DNA of 64,000 nucleotides from Xylona heveae TC161 (GCF_001619985.1 NW_017264198.1:1483618-1547617); one strand, 5' to 3'; shown: positions 49,622 to 61,739, numbered from the stretch's first letter. Translations and numbers: made by a program. The notes: a model not told the origin generated them from the sequence alone.

Positions 49622-50938
49622 ATGGCCGCCGCAGTCCCAGATCAGCCTGCAGCGGTGCCTGGACCTGCAGCTCCGCCAGGTGTCAGTCCAGAGCAATTGC
49701 GGACCCGCGCAAGAGACTACATCGCACGGGAAAAGTTCAATCGCCGGTTTACCCTCCCGGCAACAGACAGCCATGACGAGCTCACCGTAACCTACGCTGT
49801 CGCCGGCAAGGATCGCGACTCCGCGCCGACAATACTATTTATCGGCGGCTTGTACGGCGGGAGGTTTTTGGCCACCATGGCGGACTACATCAGCGAGAAG
49901 CGGGGTTTGAGATTTGTCGTCGCAGACCGGTAAGTTCAGTGGTGCTTGTCATGTACCTAGCTGACGCGTCGGTTTTCTTCTTTCTCGCATTATAGCCCTG
50001 GCATGGGCGGATCAACACCCGTAGAGCCATCACAGCGTCTTGCTGTCTGGCTCGAGACCGTGCCGGCGCTGATGCGCGTCCTCGGCGCTCAGCACGTCGT
50101 GCTAGGCGCACACAGCTGCGGCGTCATCTACGCGCTCAACACCGTGTACTCCATGCCATGGATCTTGTCTCCGTCCGACCCCAGGCTCTACCTCTTTGCG
50201 CCGTGGGTGAGCCCCAACCACTCCGGTATCAGTTATCTGTCAATCTCCTCGTATATGCCTTCCAAGGTCATCGGGAGCTTCGACAGCGTCGTGCGCTTCG
50301 TCGCCTCTAAGATCGTGCCTACCGTACAATTCTCAAGCGGCATTTCCACTGCCGTGTCCGCACCATTCGCAGCCTCTAGCGGACATAGTGGTGGCACGGA
50401 GGGGCAGAACACGAGGGTTTCAAAGCACTTGCGGGACGACTTGTGCCATGAGTTCCGCGGCGTGTCTGCCGCCGAGGCCACGGCGCAGTCCGAGGTAGTT
50501 ATGAAAGCCCTGTTCAGCGAGGATACAAGCGGTGCAAACCACGAGTCTCTCCTGTTGCTGAAGAAAAGCGTGGCTGGACCATGGGGTGCGTGCGAAAGCT
50601 ACGAAGACTACCCAGGAAAGTTAGATGCGAAGTTGAGAGAGTATTTCCACGGCCGGCAACACTCAGACGTTGGTGCCCCTGTCATTCCTCAAGCCCCGCA
50701 GCGCCTTACCCTAAAGGTATTCTGGGCTGAGACAGACCTGTTGATTGGGAAGAAAGGGAGTGCTTATTTTGATGCATGCTTCAAGAAGTTTATCCTAGAA
50801 GAGCTTGGGAGTGGTGCTGACAACAGCGTCCTGTTATACGAGAGTGAGACAATTTCCAAGACCAGTCATGATACTGTCATTTTTCCACAATACGGCGCCC
50901 TGCCAGAAATGATAGAAGATATCCTCAGGGCAAAATGA
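49622..50938 (+). CDS. Alpha/beta-hydrolase
   Basis: Two exons (49622-49929 and 49996-50938), 66-bp intron, 416 aa. An Ala/Pro-rich N-terminus precedes a classical alpha/beta-hydrolase fold. The oxyanion-region motif is FIGGLYGGR. VADRPGMGGS follows strand 4. The nucleophile elbow is LGAHSCGVIYAL, with Ser143 as nucleophile. A predicted catalytic His is near the C-terminus (TSHDTVIFPQYG). A lid of about 150 residues separates the Ser and His parts. Family members hydrolyse esters, lactones, epoxides or C-C bonds; the substrate is unknown. There is no signal peptide, so the protein is probably cytosolic. GC content is higher than in the flanking AT-rich spacers. It is divergently placed with the FAD monooxygenase. 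Confidence 0.9.
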
Positions 50939-51941
50939 CAGTCTGATGAACCAACGAATGCAATGCAACGTATAGAGTATTAAACAACTTTAAGTTTATC
51001 TTTGTATTTAACTAGCTAGCATCATGTACTTACATTTTAAATAATTGTTAATTACCAAAAACTGAAAGAGAATCTTTAATATTTATTTACTGTTGAAGAT
51101 ATCGCAAGGCAAGAAACAGCACTCAGTCAATCACAGAGATATTGCTGAATTGATCTAGTTAAGAATTGAACCTGATTATATACACGGAAGGTGAAATCCT
51201 ATCAGATTCCCATCGTGGGAGCACTGTTTGTAACGGAACGCAAGCTACATGAGGCCTATTTGTAAAGCTGTTTCCGTTTGTAAGAAGCAGTCTTTCCGAC
51301 CTCACTACTTAAGGAGTAACACCCTCAAATGGGTAAGTGCAGGGATTCGAAAGTCAAACCAAGCCTTTAGGAAATGTGTTCAACAATTCGGCATTTCGGA
51401 GCTGAATCATTCGCAAGCTCAAACTCATGCACCCCAAAAAATGAGGAGATTCGAGATGTGGCTGGCTGCTGGCATCGGCGATCCGGCTTTGTGCACATCA
51501 TCTTGCGTCATAGTCGTAATCATGCATATCTTTAGATGCACGTTGCAGAGGAGGGGATGGTGGTGTTCCGTGTCCATCTGAAACCAAGCGGGAGATCGGC
51601 AACTCTTCTGCCCCGATTAGAGGGGGTACGACAGCATGCTATATCCATTATTCACGATAATTCAGCCAAGGGACGGACCGCGCCTGCAGGTTGCCCTGCA
51701 CTAGAATCAGGGTAACTCGGATCTGAATACTCCGGCAAAGATCTCACTAAGTTTTAGTGGGACTCCACTATTCGCTGGTTGTGTACGAGGTAAATGGTAG
51801 ATCAGCCACCATCACTAGCTTGCATTTGCATCGCAGGAACAACTAGATCTAGATAATGATTAAGTGGAAAAATTGTAGCATTTATCTAGAGAAAATGACT
51901 AAGTCACAAGTGTCTCCAGAAAATGGTATAGGACATGCAGG
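50939..51941. other. Intergenic region
   Basis: About 1 kb between the hydrolase stop and the end of the small secreted-protein gene. I see only short non-coding frames, one of 110 codons at 51249-51581 without family features. Confidence 0.5.
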
Positions 51942-52473
51942 TTACAGCTCATCGTCGCTATGGTCTTGGTAACATCGCACTTGCCAAAAGTAATACTCCT
52001 GACCACTAGAGAACTGAGGGGTTCCAGGGGGTCCCATGGCCGCATAATCTATCTCATAGCAGTCTTGAAAGGTGAACGCGAATCTACATTCATGCATATC
52101 AGTCTCTATTGGAGAGAAGAGAAGAGTACTCTGCCAGCTTACAAGTAAATGTCACAAGAGGCCTGTGTAATCCTGAGAGAAAAGGGCGAACTGTCAAGAT
52201 TGCGGATTAGAAGAAGATCTGTAATGTGGGAGGGCTGAAGCTTACTCATCAGCATCCTTGGGAGTGAAGCAGGACCCATTCAGGGGGACGGTGGAGACCG
52301 TTCCCCCGTAATTAGGCCGACTGTACGCAAGAACCTGCCATGGCAACGAGATTCAGTACGGGCATTCTAGGCACATGCGAAAATGACCCCACCTCAGGCT
52401 CTGCCGATTGAGCAAGTCTTGCGAATGAGAGCACGCCACAAGTCGACAACGCGGTGAAAATAAGGCTCTTCAT
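51942..52473 (-). CDS. Small secreted protein, beta/gamma-crystallin-like
   Basis: Four exons are proposed (52473-52393, 52334-52246, 52190-52143, 52083-51942), giving 119 aa. A typical signal peptide is followed by cleavage near SAEPE (about residue 24). A second acceptor for exon 3 (start 52172) is also in frame and would give 113 aa. The mature part contains YSRPNYGGTVSTVPL, which matches the tyrosine/aromatic/glycine start of a beta/gamma-crystallin Greek-key motif, and four cysteines that could form two disulfides. Small secreted fungal and yeast proteins with this fold include killer-type antimicrobial proteins, so a defensive role is possible (inference only). It is transcribed divergently from the large Hint-domain gene across a 478-bp spacer, suggesting co-regulation. 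No frame longer than the individual exons marks this gene, so it is easy to overlook. Confidence 0.65.
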
Positions 52474-52951
52474 CGTGACTCTTTACTCTTTTGGTTTTGT
52501 GTTCTTTTCTTTCTGATATTTGTTTTTTGCTCGGGAAATTAAGAGGAGGATAGAGCCTGAAACTCACATAGGGGGGCTTCCTGAGAGCTTCTTAAGAGCA
52601 AAAATCTGGACGATCACCAAGTGTACTGCAGTGAGGGGTTATGCAAGTTGGGAGCAAGGGTCTCTTCGAGAGTTGATGTCATTTATGCATCTCAACCCCT
52701 CTTTTGCGAGTCAGAAACGTCAGATGATGGGAGGTGCAGACGTGTTCATTATCGCCTGAGTTCAAGGGAAGTATCCCGGGCAGATGATGAAAGAGAAAAT
52801 TGCTGGAAAAGGGATATAAAAATGAATATGGTGTGCTCTCGTCCACGCCGTTGCACTAATTCTACAAATATCAACAAGTTTCTCAGAGTAGAGCAATCTG
52901 GCATTTCCATTGAGAAATTTTCTTTGAACGAACAAGAGCGGAAAAATCAGT
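52474..52951. promoter_or_regulatory. Shared divergent promoter of secreted protein and Hint protein
   Basis: The 478-bp spacer between two divergent starts is the only candidate promoter region for both genes. No operator-like repeat is evident by eye. Confidence 0.45.
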
Positions 52952-55900
52952 ATGGGAGATCACGGTGATTATGAGCCTGTCTTCGAGAGCCTAATCACGG
53001 CTCTCGCGAGCCTTGACCCCCTCCCGATGGAATACTTCGCATATCGCTTGCACAACAAGGCAAAACTTCATCCTTTTCTGTTGGGATTGGAAAGATACGT
53101 TAGTGGGAATCCAAACTATCCACCTGACCCTCCGAGTGATAGTGACACACTCATTAATGGCTATGCCGCTTGGAAAGAGCTCACGGCGTTAGCTATAGCA
53201 TCGATGGGCGATGCTATCATTGGAGTCAGTGATAGCAAAGACAAGGAAGGCCTCAAGAGCAACATCAGTAAGGTAAGCGGCAATTCTTTCCAAGACAAAC
53301 GGCCAAAAATAACAGTAAGAATGTAGACCAATGCTGAATCGCGGTATCTGGACGTAATGACCTCTCTTCTCGGGTTCTGCTTGGGTGAACATATCAACAA
53401 CAAGATGCAGGAAATGGGTCTGCGAAGCCTCCGAACTCTGGCTGACCTGCCCGGCTTCCTGGAGTATTACAAGGACATGATACAAAGTGAAAGATTCATC
53501 CGAAATAGGGTCCGCATCGACGGTCTCAAGGGGAATCACCTGTTCAGTATATGTCTTCTATTTATCGTGGACAACCTGCGGGATCCAGATCTATCTATCC
53601 CGGGACTGGATCCGAATTTTCAACGCACTCTCGCATGCGAGACGCTCAATATCTGGTCACATACTATATGGGCTCATCGAGCAGAGGACAATCCAGAGCT
53701 AAGCACGGAAGATGTCCTCACGTTTTGCGGTCGTCATGCCACCCTGGGACTCTGCCCACCCACCGAGTCCGGACTTCTGCAGCCTACCCCCACTTTCAAT
53801 GTTCTCAAAGAGTTTTACGAGAATGTGGCAGACTCGACAGTTTTTGACGATGCCGAATATACCTCGGCAGTACAATCCGGTCTATCCAGGATTGATGATA
53901 GCGAAGACATTATCAATGAGTGGCAGTCCTACTGCCAGGTGCTGTCCTCCACGTATGTTGCTAATGCCAAAGGTTACTGGCAGAGCGGAGCGGACGCTGC
54001 ATTCTCGGCAATGGATTGGAATACTGTCAAAGGCTGGATGGCTAATTGTATTGCTTCTCTTTTCCATACCAGTTTTCGCCCTCATTGTAACTGACGGGAA
54101 CAGGCTACGGTTGGGAGCGTGATACCGGCCTATACTTCACTCGACCCGACATCACTGTCATCACGAATGACCCCTTAACCGCTCGAGGATCGGGCGCAGT
54201 ATTCTTGCCGGGAACACATATCCAACTCCCCAATGGAACTTCTTGTCCAATTGAGCAGCTCAAGGCAGGGGACCATGTTCTCACTACCAAGAATCCGCCT
54301 ATTTCGGTGGCCTTGGAAAAACCTCCAATCCGGCGCCAGTGCCACGCCAGATGGATTGCTTTCAGTAAGTCGCTTTGCCACCCTAGAGAAACGCAACCCA
54401 AAAGATAGGTCACTTACGCAGGATCTGCATGCAGATGGTGGAAAGCCATTCACCACGACTTCGCAAGTCTTTTCCACCACCACGGGGCTCCGCGCCGTTG
54501 ATCCGGATGAAGCGCAGACGCAGAACCCTTTCCAAAAAGTGGAACCACTGGCGGTTGGGCATCTGCTGTACTACATGCAGGGCGACAGATGCACGACTTT
54601 CGAGATCAAATCAATCGAGGAGAGCAATGACCCAACAATGCAGACAGCTTACAGTGTTCCTCTTAATGAGGCTCATCCGACGCACTATGCGGGTGGTTAC
54701 CAGGTGGCCTTGAACCGCCCCGAGCACACTCTTGGAGCGGTGGCGGAGGCTTTGCGAGCTGTTCCTGGTAGCAAGCGGCTATCCTTACTAGCGATGATCG
54801 AAGAGGCCCAGGCCCTGCTTCTCAAGTACGACGCGCGGGTGATCCATAGTCGACTGAACTGGGAATTGTTCGGCCAGTATGAGTCGCCAGACGGGGAGCA
54901 GCCTCCTGCGACGCATAAAACCCAAAACATATCGCCAGGTGATTTGCGCAAGGTAGTGATCCAACGGTCGAAATCCCGAGCTGGTAGAGGTGTCCCCTTG
55001 CACTCCGGGCGTGTTCGAACTTTCTCCTTGAGTCATTGCCGCGAATCCTACGTGCCAGCTGGATACGTGCTCCCAGCGCTGGCCATTGTAGATGGCTATC
55101 TCGTGGTGAATGACGAAGTGCAACTGAAGTCTACGTATGAATCGCAGCGTAGAGTGTTTCGATGGACTCGCGAACTACCACAACAGAAATTGTTTGAGCA
55201 TGGGGCGGTTCGAGTGGATTCCAGAGGCACTGGTGGAAATGGGGTCATCTATCTTTCCAACGATTCAGAGTCTACACAAACTCAAAACGGCGATCAGATC
55301 TATCCGTTTCGCGCACGGCTTGGGCGCTGGACTTATGATGGGGATAGTGATGATGATGATGATGATGATGGGACATTCGAGATAGGGAGATGGAATGTTC
55401 AGTATGACCGCAGTGTCTGGGAGGAAGATACCGAAAAAACTCAACCTGACGACCCAATCGATGGAGGACAGTTAGTTGATGTCCAAGCCCCTTACAATGT
55501 CATTCAGGTCCAGATTCCTGTTCTCGACCAGCTGCAGACCCAGATAAACAGCAAGTTCAGACAAAATCTCGGTAATTTCTACACAACGAGTTGTTATATA
55601 GACAAGTCCGGCCGTGAGAAAGTCTGCATCCGGCTTGACAAGTCCGCCCTGATGCCGTTCATTTCTGACTCGGGAATGGATGTGGAGACCCTCGAAGTGA
55701 GCTTCAAGGATGCCATTGGTGTTGACCTTACGCTTCCCGTTCTGTTCCAGGAGATGACTCTATCTTATAATCCACTGTATACCAAATTGACGGGGGCATG
55801 GTATGAGTATGACCCGACCAAGCGCGGGATGAAAGGCAATCGGTAAGGCGAATGATGAAACACCCAAAGCGTAAAAAAGCCTCGACTAATCTTTCATGAC

Positions 55901-58601
55901 AGGCATCTTGTCGTGGGCACGCCAGGAGATGACGCAAAAAGCTCCTACGAAGCTCGTCTTCGCTCCAAGGTTTCCCATGCATATGCTACGGATTTGAACC
56001 CGGCCGAACGGCTTCCAGCCAGAGTCACGGAAGACCTGCTGCGCGATATCGAGCCGGATATTGATGCCCTCGTCGAATTTTCCGTTTATGACGAGAAAGA
56101 TGTACGCTTCTTTGCCTTTGGTGTTGTTTCAATGATAACTCCGGAAGAAAACTGACTTCAAGAGCAACAACTAGGTTCATAATACTTCTCAATCGCTTAT
56201 TCATGACATGATGCTTTTCCACATGAACCCCGACGACCGCGACCAATTTATGGACGTAAGCAAGCCCGATCTTCCATCAGAACTGGGCAGCAGTTTGCCC
56301 CAGAATCTCAAAGACTTCTTCCGTAACAAGTATGGACCGGCTTTTATCTGTCGGTCGATTGGCCGTACGGCCAAATATGTTTCGAGCTTTACGGAAAAGG
56401 AGAAGAGACAGCTCTGGTATTGGTGGGAAGGTAACAGCAAGAACTCATTGGCTCAGTCCCAAGAGTACAACGATCTTAACGGAATCGCTTCTCGGGCGGC
56501 CATGCACCAGCTTTACGACAAGGCCTTTCTAAACACCTACATTGATAGCAGCCAGGGCGCCGAGGGATGGGCCAATGATCTTTTCAAAGCAATCAGCAGT
56601 AAGAGAGTGATAAGGGCTTATGCAGCGCATCCGATAGCGGACGTGAGTATAAATTGTGTTATTCAAAACCTTGGCTAATTGGGGCTTTAGAACGGCAACA
56701 ACCTGGTCAATAAGCAATGCTGTCTTCTCGACGCTCTAGATACCAGCAAAAGCTTCGCCGACTGTTGGTTCAAGGAATTTGTCGGGTACGTTGCTAGTGA
56801 TCCGACCTTGAATTATCCGTACATCGACGAAGACAAGGACCTAGCCGGGCAATGGATTGCAGATGCTATGGAACAGCTGATCCTTCAGGTGTTGGATAAC
56901 AACTCCCAAATCAATCAACAAGTGCGAGAAGCACTGCAGGAGCAGATCAATGAGTTTGAAAAGGCCAATAATTTGGACCAGACCAAGACAATTGAGGAAA
57001 GAACGGCCGCCATAATGGTTGTGTCAGGCACCCTCATGACGCAAATGGGCAACTGGATCAGTGCAATAGGCATGGGATTGAGCACTGCATTTGGGGGAAC
57101 CAAGCTTTTTCAATGGGTAAGCGAGGGCTTTGAACAGGCCGCCAAAAAGGTAGGTGATGTAGTGAAGGGAGTGAGTAATCTGAAAGGAATCGGTTCCGCC
57201 TGTATGGTCAGTATATGCACCTTCATTAGGGTGAGCCAAAGTCACTAAGAGCTCTTTCCACAGGCTGCTTTTCAAATATTCCAGGCCGCATATACTCTTT
57301 TTGGCCTTGTGAATGACTGGAGCATCCTCTCCACGTCCCAGCGAATTACAGTCATTCTTCAAACTTTGCAGATGGTTGTAAACGGTATCAGCAACGCGAT
57401 GGATGCGTGGAAGCAATTCATGAGCGGCAATAGCCAATCAGCGGACACGGCGATTGCGTTGACCAAGCTGAATGAGTCCGTAGGCGACTCAATCACCAAA
57501 AATATTGAAGAACTAGCTGACACAGTTGATGAAATATATGGCGAAGAGGGAGCCGCCTGGGAGAAGCTAAGCGACCGGATCACTGGCAATGGAATCCCAA
57601 GTTCGCAGGAAACAGTCGTGGAAGATGAAATCTGGGACGAATCCCTCGACAAGCCAGCTGCTGACGTGCCTCCTGGTGGGGAGGAGCAAGCGGACAAGTT
57701 TTCTATTTCGGGCAAAGCACTGAGGGTACTGAATGTCATCCTGGGAATTGGGCTGGTGATAGCTATGACGTTCAGTTTGGCGCGCGACTGGGACAACTTG
57801 AGTACTCCCGGGAAGATTATCAATACGTTGACAGTGGTCACACAAGCGCTGACCGTGCTAATCGATGTTTTCGAGACGGGAGTCGAGTTGGGCTTCTGGG
57901 TCACAACCGAGGTCCTGTCGGCTGCTTTGTCTGTTGTTGGTGCTGTGCTGGCTGTTGTCGGAGTCGTCTTAATGTTCATCAGTCTTTTGATGAACTTGTT
58001 TATGGGAGACCCCCCAGAAGACCCGATTGAAAAGTACATTGAAAATACGGGCAAACCTCTCATCGATAGCTTCGATTCGGCGCCAGATCCAAAGTTGACC
58101 TATACACTATCCCCGCAACAAATTCTGTCCAAGCATCTGACTAGCATCCGGGTCACAGCCACCAACAATTCAGCAGACCAGGTGTCGTTCCCTTTTCTTA
58201 CAATCACTCTTCTTGGTGGTGGCGATCTGGCCTGTTTGTTCAAACACGACATAGACGCCGTGATAGAACTCGTATCAGACACGGATGGCAGCAAAGATCA
58301 CGAGGGCCACACATATGTAACGCCAGCCTCAACAGTGGGAGCAACTCTCCCCACGCCTAGCAAAATCGGCACCAAGTCCATCTACTACCAGTATGATCTG
58401 CGTGTAGCGGGGCCGAAGAATGAGGGTGAAAATTCGCTGTCGGCCCTCGTGCTTGATCCTGGTCAGAGCTTTTCCTCCGTGTGGACTGGATACATCAATG
58501 ATCGAGGCAACGACAATGATAGTTCATGGAGCTACATTGATATTGTAGAGTCAACTACACTGGATAAGACAAACAAGCAAATTTCAATCCTTAGGATGTA
58601 A
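52952..58601 (+). CDS. Large Hint-domain protein with helical membrane-active-looking C-terminus
   Basis: Eight exons: 52952-53272, 53327-54047, 54104-54364, 54435-55842, 55903-56125, 56175-56642, 56691-57206 and 57264-58601. They sum to 5,256 nt (1,751 aa) in one frame. Residues 1-375 are helical and unrecognised. Residues 380-528 form a Hint (hedgehog/intein) fold: VFLPGTHIQLPNG.., CPIEQLKAGDHVLTT, and the end THYAGGYQVALN. The normal nucleophile Cys1 is Val380 and the terminal His-Asn is Leu-Asn, so self-splicing or cleavage is unlikely. A mixed region with an Asp run (DSDDDDDDDG, about 840) follows. From about 1130 there are long helices, then hydrophobic stretches at about 1458-1478, 1491-1510 and 1519-1552. 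The last ~170 residues are beta-rich. No signal peptide. The order resembles toxin-like proteins with a Hint module and a pore-forming part; that function is inferred, not shown. The fifth intron has an atypical GTTTCA (or GTTGTT) donor. Confidence 0.8.
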
Positions 58602-59118
58602 ATATTGCATTGTTATCCTTATTGTTTAAAATCTATCAAGCTCAAATTAATCTATACTTTTATTTAACAATACTATATAATTTTTTTTTCTTTATAAAAC
58701 ATTGTTTTTTGTATGACTTTTTTTGCCTCTAAATTAGAAATTCTAGTTTAAATACGGCGTCCACTGGTCTGGGTCAGGTTAATCTTGACTCTCCTTTTCT
58801 CAACCTGGCTTAGGAGTACCCGGCGGGTTGATTAAGCGCCCACTTATACCCCCCATACTCTTTGTACTCCGTAGTACTATGATTGATAGGCGGGAGTCTA
58901 GTCGGCCCGTGCCGGCTTACTAGTCAGCCCCGCCGGGCAAACGGATATAACTTTGGAGGTTTTTAGCTAAAACAGCTTCCTGCAACAAAATATCCGAGAT
59001 AGACCGCTAGCAGTTTAATTGAAATCACTTATGCTTCAGGATCCGTGCTGCTCATCTATTAGGCACTGACCCTAACGATTCTTGAGAGCCCGGGGTGAGA
59101 CTGACCAACCTTGCAACA
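58602..59118. other. AT-rich spacer with small imperfect repeat
   Basis: T-rich to about 58760, then a GC-richer patch with two imperfect ~22-bp copies starting CTAGTCGGCCCGTGCCGG and CTAGTCAGCCCCGCCGGG (58898-58941). A TACTCCGTA half-palindrome lies at 58865-58873. It could be a transposon remnant; no coding frame supports this. Confidence 0.45.
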
Positions 59119-60245
59119 ATGCCGCCGCTGTCACATTTCTGGGGACACTTTTTCCCGCCCAAGCCGACCTTCACCGAGGCGAACCTGCCCGCAGACCTCT
59201 ACGGTAAGGTTTATGTCGTCACTGGCGCAAACAGTGGCATCGGAAAAGACATCGCCCGCCTTCTGTACGCCAAGAACGCAAAGGTCTACGTCCTATGCCG
59301 CTCCGAGGACAAGGCGCTCAAGGCCATCGAAGACATTGAGAAGGCCTTTCCAGACTCAAAGGGCGCCTTGATCTTCATAGCCTGCGACCTCGCCAACCTG
59401 ACAAATGTCAAGACCGCCGCCGACACCTTCCTCTCCCGCGAGCAGCGCCTGGACGTGCTCTTCAACAATGCTGGCGTCGTACGTCTCCCACCTCTGCGCA
59501 TCCAGTTCTTCCCCCTTTCGTTGCTCTGACTTCTAACTGACGACAGATGGTCGGCCCGAGCGAGCCTGGCGAGCCCATTCCCGTAACGTCGCAAGGCCAC
59601 GAACTCTGCCTGGGCGTCAATTGCGTGGCCACGCACCTACTGACTAAGCTGCTCACGCCAACTCTCGTCGCCACCAACGGTCTGACCCGCATCGTCTGGT
59701 ATAGCTCGTTCGGCATGGAGATGGGCGCGCAGCAGGACGTGGGCATCGCCACCGACAACCTTGACTACCACAAGCCAGAAAAGGAAACCAAGCGCTACAT
59801 CCTGAGCAAGACAGGCGCCTGGGCTCTGGGCATCGAGCACAACCGCCACTACAAAGCCCAAGGCGTCGCTAGCGTGCCTATCGATCCCGGTAACGTCGTC
59901 TCCGGCTTGCCGCGCGACCAAGCCCTGCAGCTACGCATTATCGCTAAGCTAGTGTGCTATCCGACCGTGTACGGCGCCTACACGGCGCTCTACGCCGGCT
60001 TTTCGCCTGAAGTTGTCTCGGATCAGGCCGACTGGACGAAGGAGTGGGGTGAGTGTGGAACTTCTATAAGATCCGGGACCGAGACCACAACTAATAATCT
60101 TTGACTTGCAGTTGCTCCATTTGGACGTATGTTTTCTCTCCGGCCCGATTTGACAAAGGCAACAATGCTTGAGGCAGATGGTGGAAACGGGGGCACAGCC
60201 AAGTTCTGGGACTGGTGTGAGGAACAGATTAAGGAGTACATTTAA
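59119..60245 (+). CDS. Short-chain dehydrogenase/reductase
   Basis: Three exons (59119-59478, 59547-60048, 60112-60245), introns of 68 and 63 bp, 331 aa. The NAD(P)-binding motif TGANSGIG (35-42), NNAG (116-119), a serine pair (WYSSFG, 172-176) and the catalytic Tyr204-x3-Lys208 (RYILSKTG) form a complete classical SDR active site. Length and the N-terminal FWGHFFPPKPTFTE resemble fungal SDRs related to retinol dehydrogenases and WW-domain oxidoreductases. The protein reduces or oxidises carbonyl/alcohol substrates; the substrate is unknown. High GC and intact sequence contrast with the decayed DNA directly downstream, marking it as the last intact gene before the telomere. It may act with the monooxygenase and hydrolase to the left, although the Hint protein gene lies between. 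Confidence 0.92.
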
Positions 60246-61268
60246 TAGCATGGTGTTAATGGTATGAGTTAGTACCTCCTGGTTGTAAAGACATGTTCCA
60301 AGCATATAGCCTATAGCATAACTATACATGTAATAGTATTGTTTATACTTACCAGGCATTCATTTTAATTCTATTAATTATCTAAAAAAAATTAAAAATA
60401 TTATAAAAAACTTATAGTACCTTCTCCTGCACCCTAGACAGGCTTGCACAACTCTCTACAACTTTGTGCAGAAGTTCTACTCCAGGAAACCCTCCATCTG
60501 ACCACGTGGGGCCCTGGGCACCACCTTTATAAGGTGGGATCAACTTTTAGTTTAGGATGGAACTTAAGCATTTCTTGCTCAAATCTTCTTGGACCAATGG
60601 CATTTTGAAGAGAAGCCTTTTCCTACTTGTACTATATATTTTTAATCTCATTCTAATCATTATAGCCTGTTTAATTCCTGTTTGAAAATTAGATGATTTT
60701 AGGTTATTTGTCAGGTTTTGAGGAGGTAGTGAAATGAGGTATCCTCAAAGTACCATGATTAGCTCAATTCAGTTAGAGCATTACAATTAAGGGTTAAAAA
60801 CTACCTAGTACATTACAATTCTCTAGAAGTTTAGGTATAGCATGTTACAATTCTTAATTTAAGTTAATGAAATTACTAGAAACTTTATATAAAACAAGTT
60901 ACTACTTAAAGACTACCCTTTCTTACCTTAACTACTACTATATCTTATATTTCTACCATGATGTAAACAAAACCCTGGCTGCCTAGCATAACACCTAGCT
61001 TAAATACAACTAGCCTGTAGATTGTAGTCAAGCTATACTTTACTAGAGCATTAATTTAGGCTTAACTTGTAGACTAAATCAATGTTAACTTATAATTAAA
61101 TTGAGCTCAAGTTAAGGTTAAATTAATCCTTAGTAGCCTATTTAACCTATTACCCTCTTGGTTAAGTTATAGTTTAATTAATAATTAGTATATTATCTAC
61201 ATAATGCTAGTTCAAGGTCAAGTCAAGGTCAAGTTAAGGTCAAGTTAAGGTTAACTTGTATTAGGTAC
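60246..61268. other. AT-rich subtelomeric DNA
   Basis: Highly AT-rich, with few CG dinucleotides and no coding frame. The bias fits DNA altered by C-to-T mutation such as RIP (inference). It ends in short tandem repeats at 61211-61258. Confidence 0.65.
61211..61258. repeat. Short tandem repeat, ~11-bp AAGGTCAAGTT unit
   Basis: Four to five units differing mainly at C/T positions (AAGTC, AAGTT, AAGGTT). A related CAAGTTAAGGTTAA copy is near 61108. Such C/T differences between copies are what RIP-type mutation would leave. Confidence 0.8.
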
Positions 61269-61739
61269 TGTCTGTAATGATGGTTACAAGGGTCAGTAAT
61301 GGATGGCACAAGGCCTACTTATGAAGTGTGGAGGCATAGTATGCTGATGATATCACAGGGCAAGGGGTCATGTAATGATAAGATAAGGAAGTGGAGATCA
61401 GCAGCAGAATAAAGTAATTAGTGGTGATTAGGGGTGATTAGTACTAATCATAGCTGATCAGCACTAATTAACAAACAGGACCACTGGAATAGACTGTTAT
61501 ATAAGGAGGATGGTTTTCCTATGTAGCTAGAATTGTTCTGTGTAGTTCTTGACATTATTGTTTTAGCATTACTGCTTTACAGTAATTGGTTATCAGTATT
61601 CAGATATTAGTATGACAACAATCTTATTGTTTACTTTATCTACTGGACCTGAATTATCATATCATCTTATATCACTCCTATCACTGAATAATATTGTAGG
61701 ATGCTATATTACTAGGTGAGAACCCTTGATATACTAACA
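61269..61739 (+). repeat. Candidate 5' LTR of Gypsy-type element
   Basis: The segment begins TGT and ends ACA (TGTCTGTAATGATGG ... ATACTAACA), holds a TATATAAGG box near 61498, and lies about 100 bp before a gag-like frame. A primer-binding site and the partner LTR were not found, so the boundaries are tentative. Confidence 0.4.

Noticed and set aside
53551-54122. Extra plus-strand frames in exon 2 of the Hint gene
   Set aside because: They are shadows in other registers; only the chosen frame joins neighbouring exons in phase.
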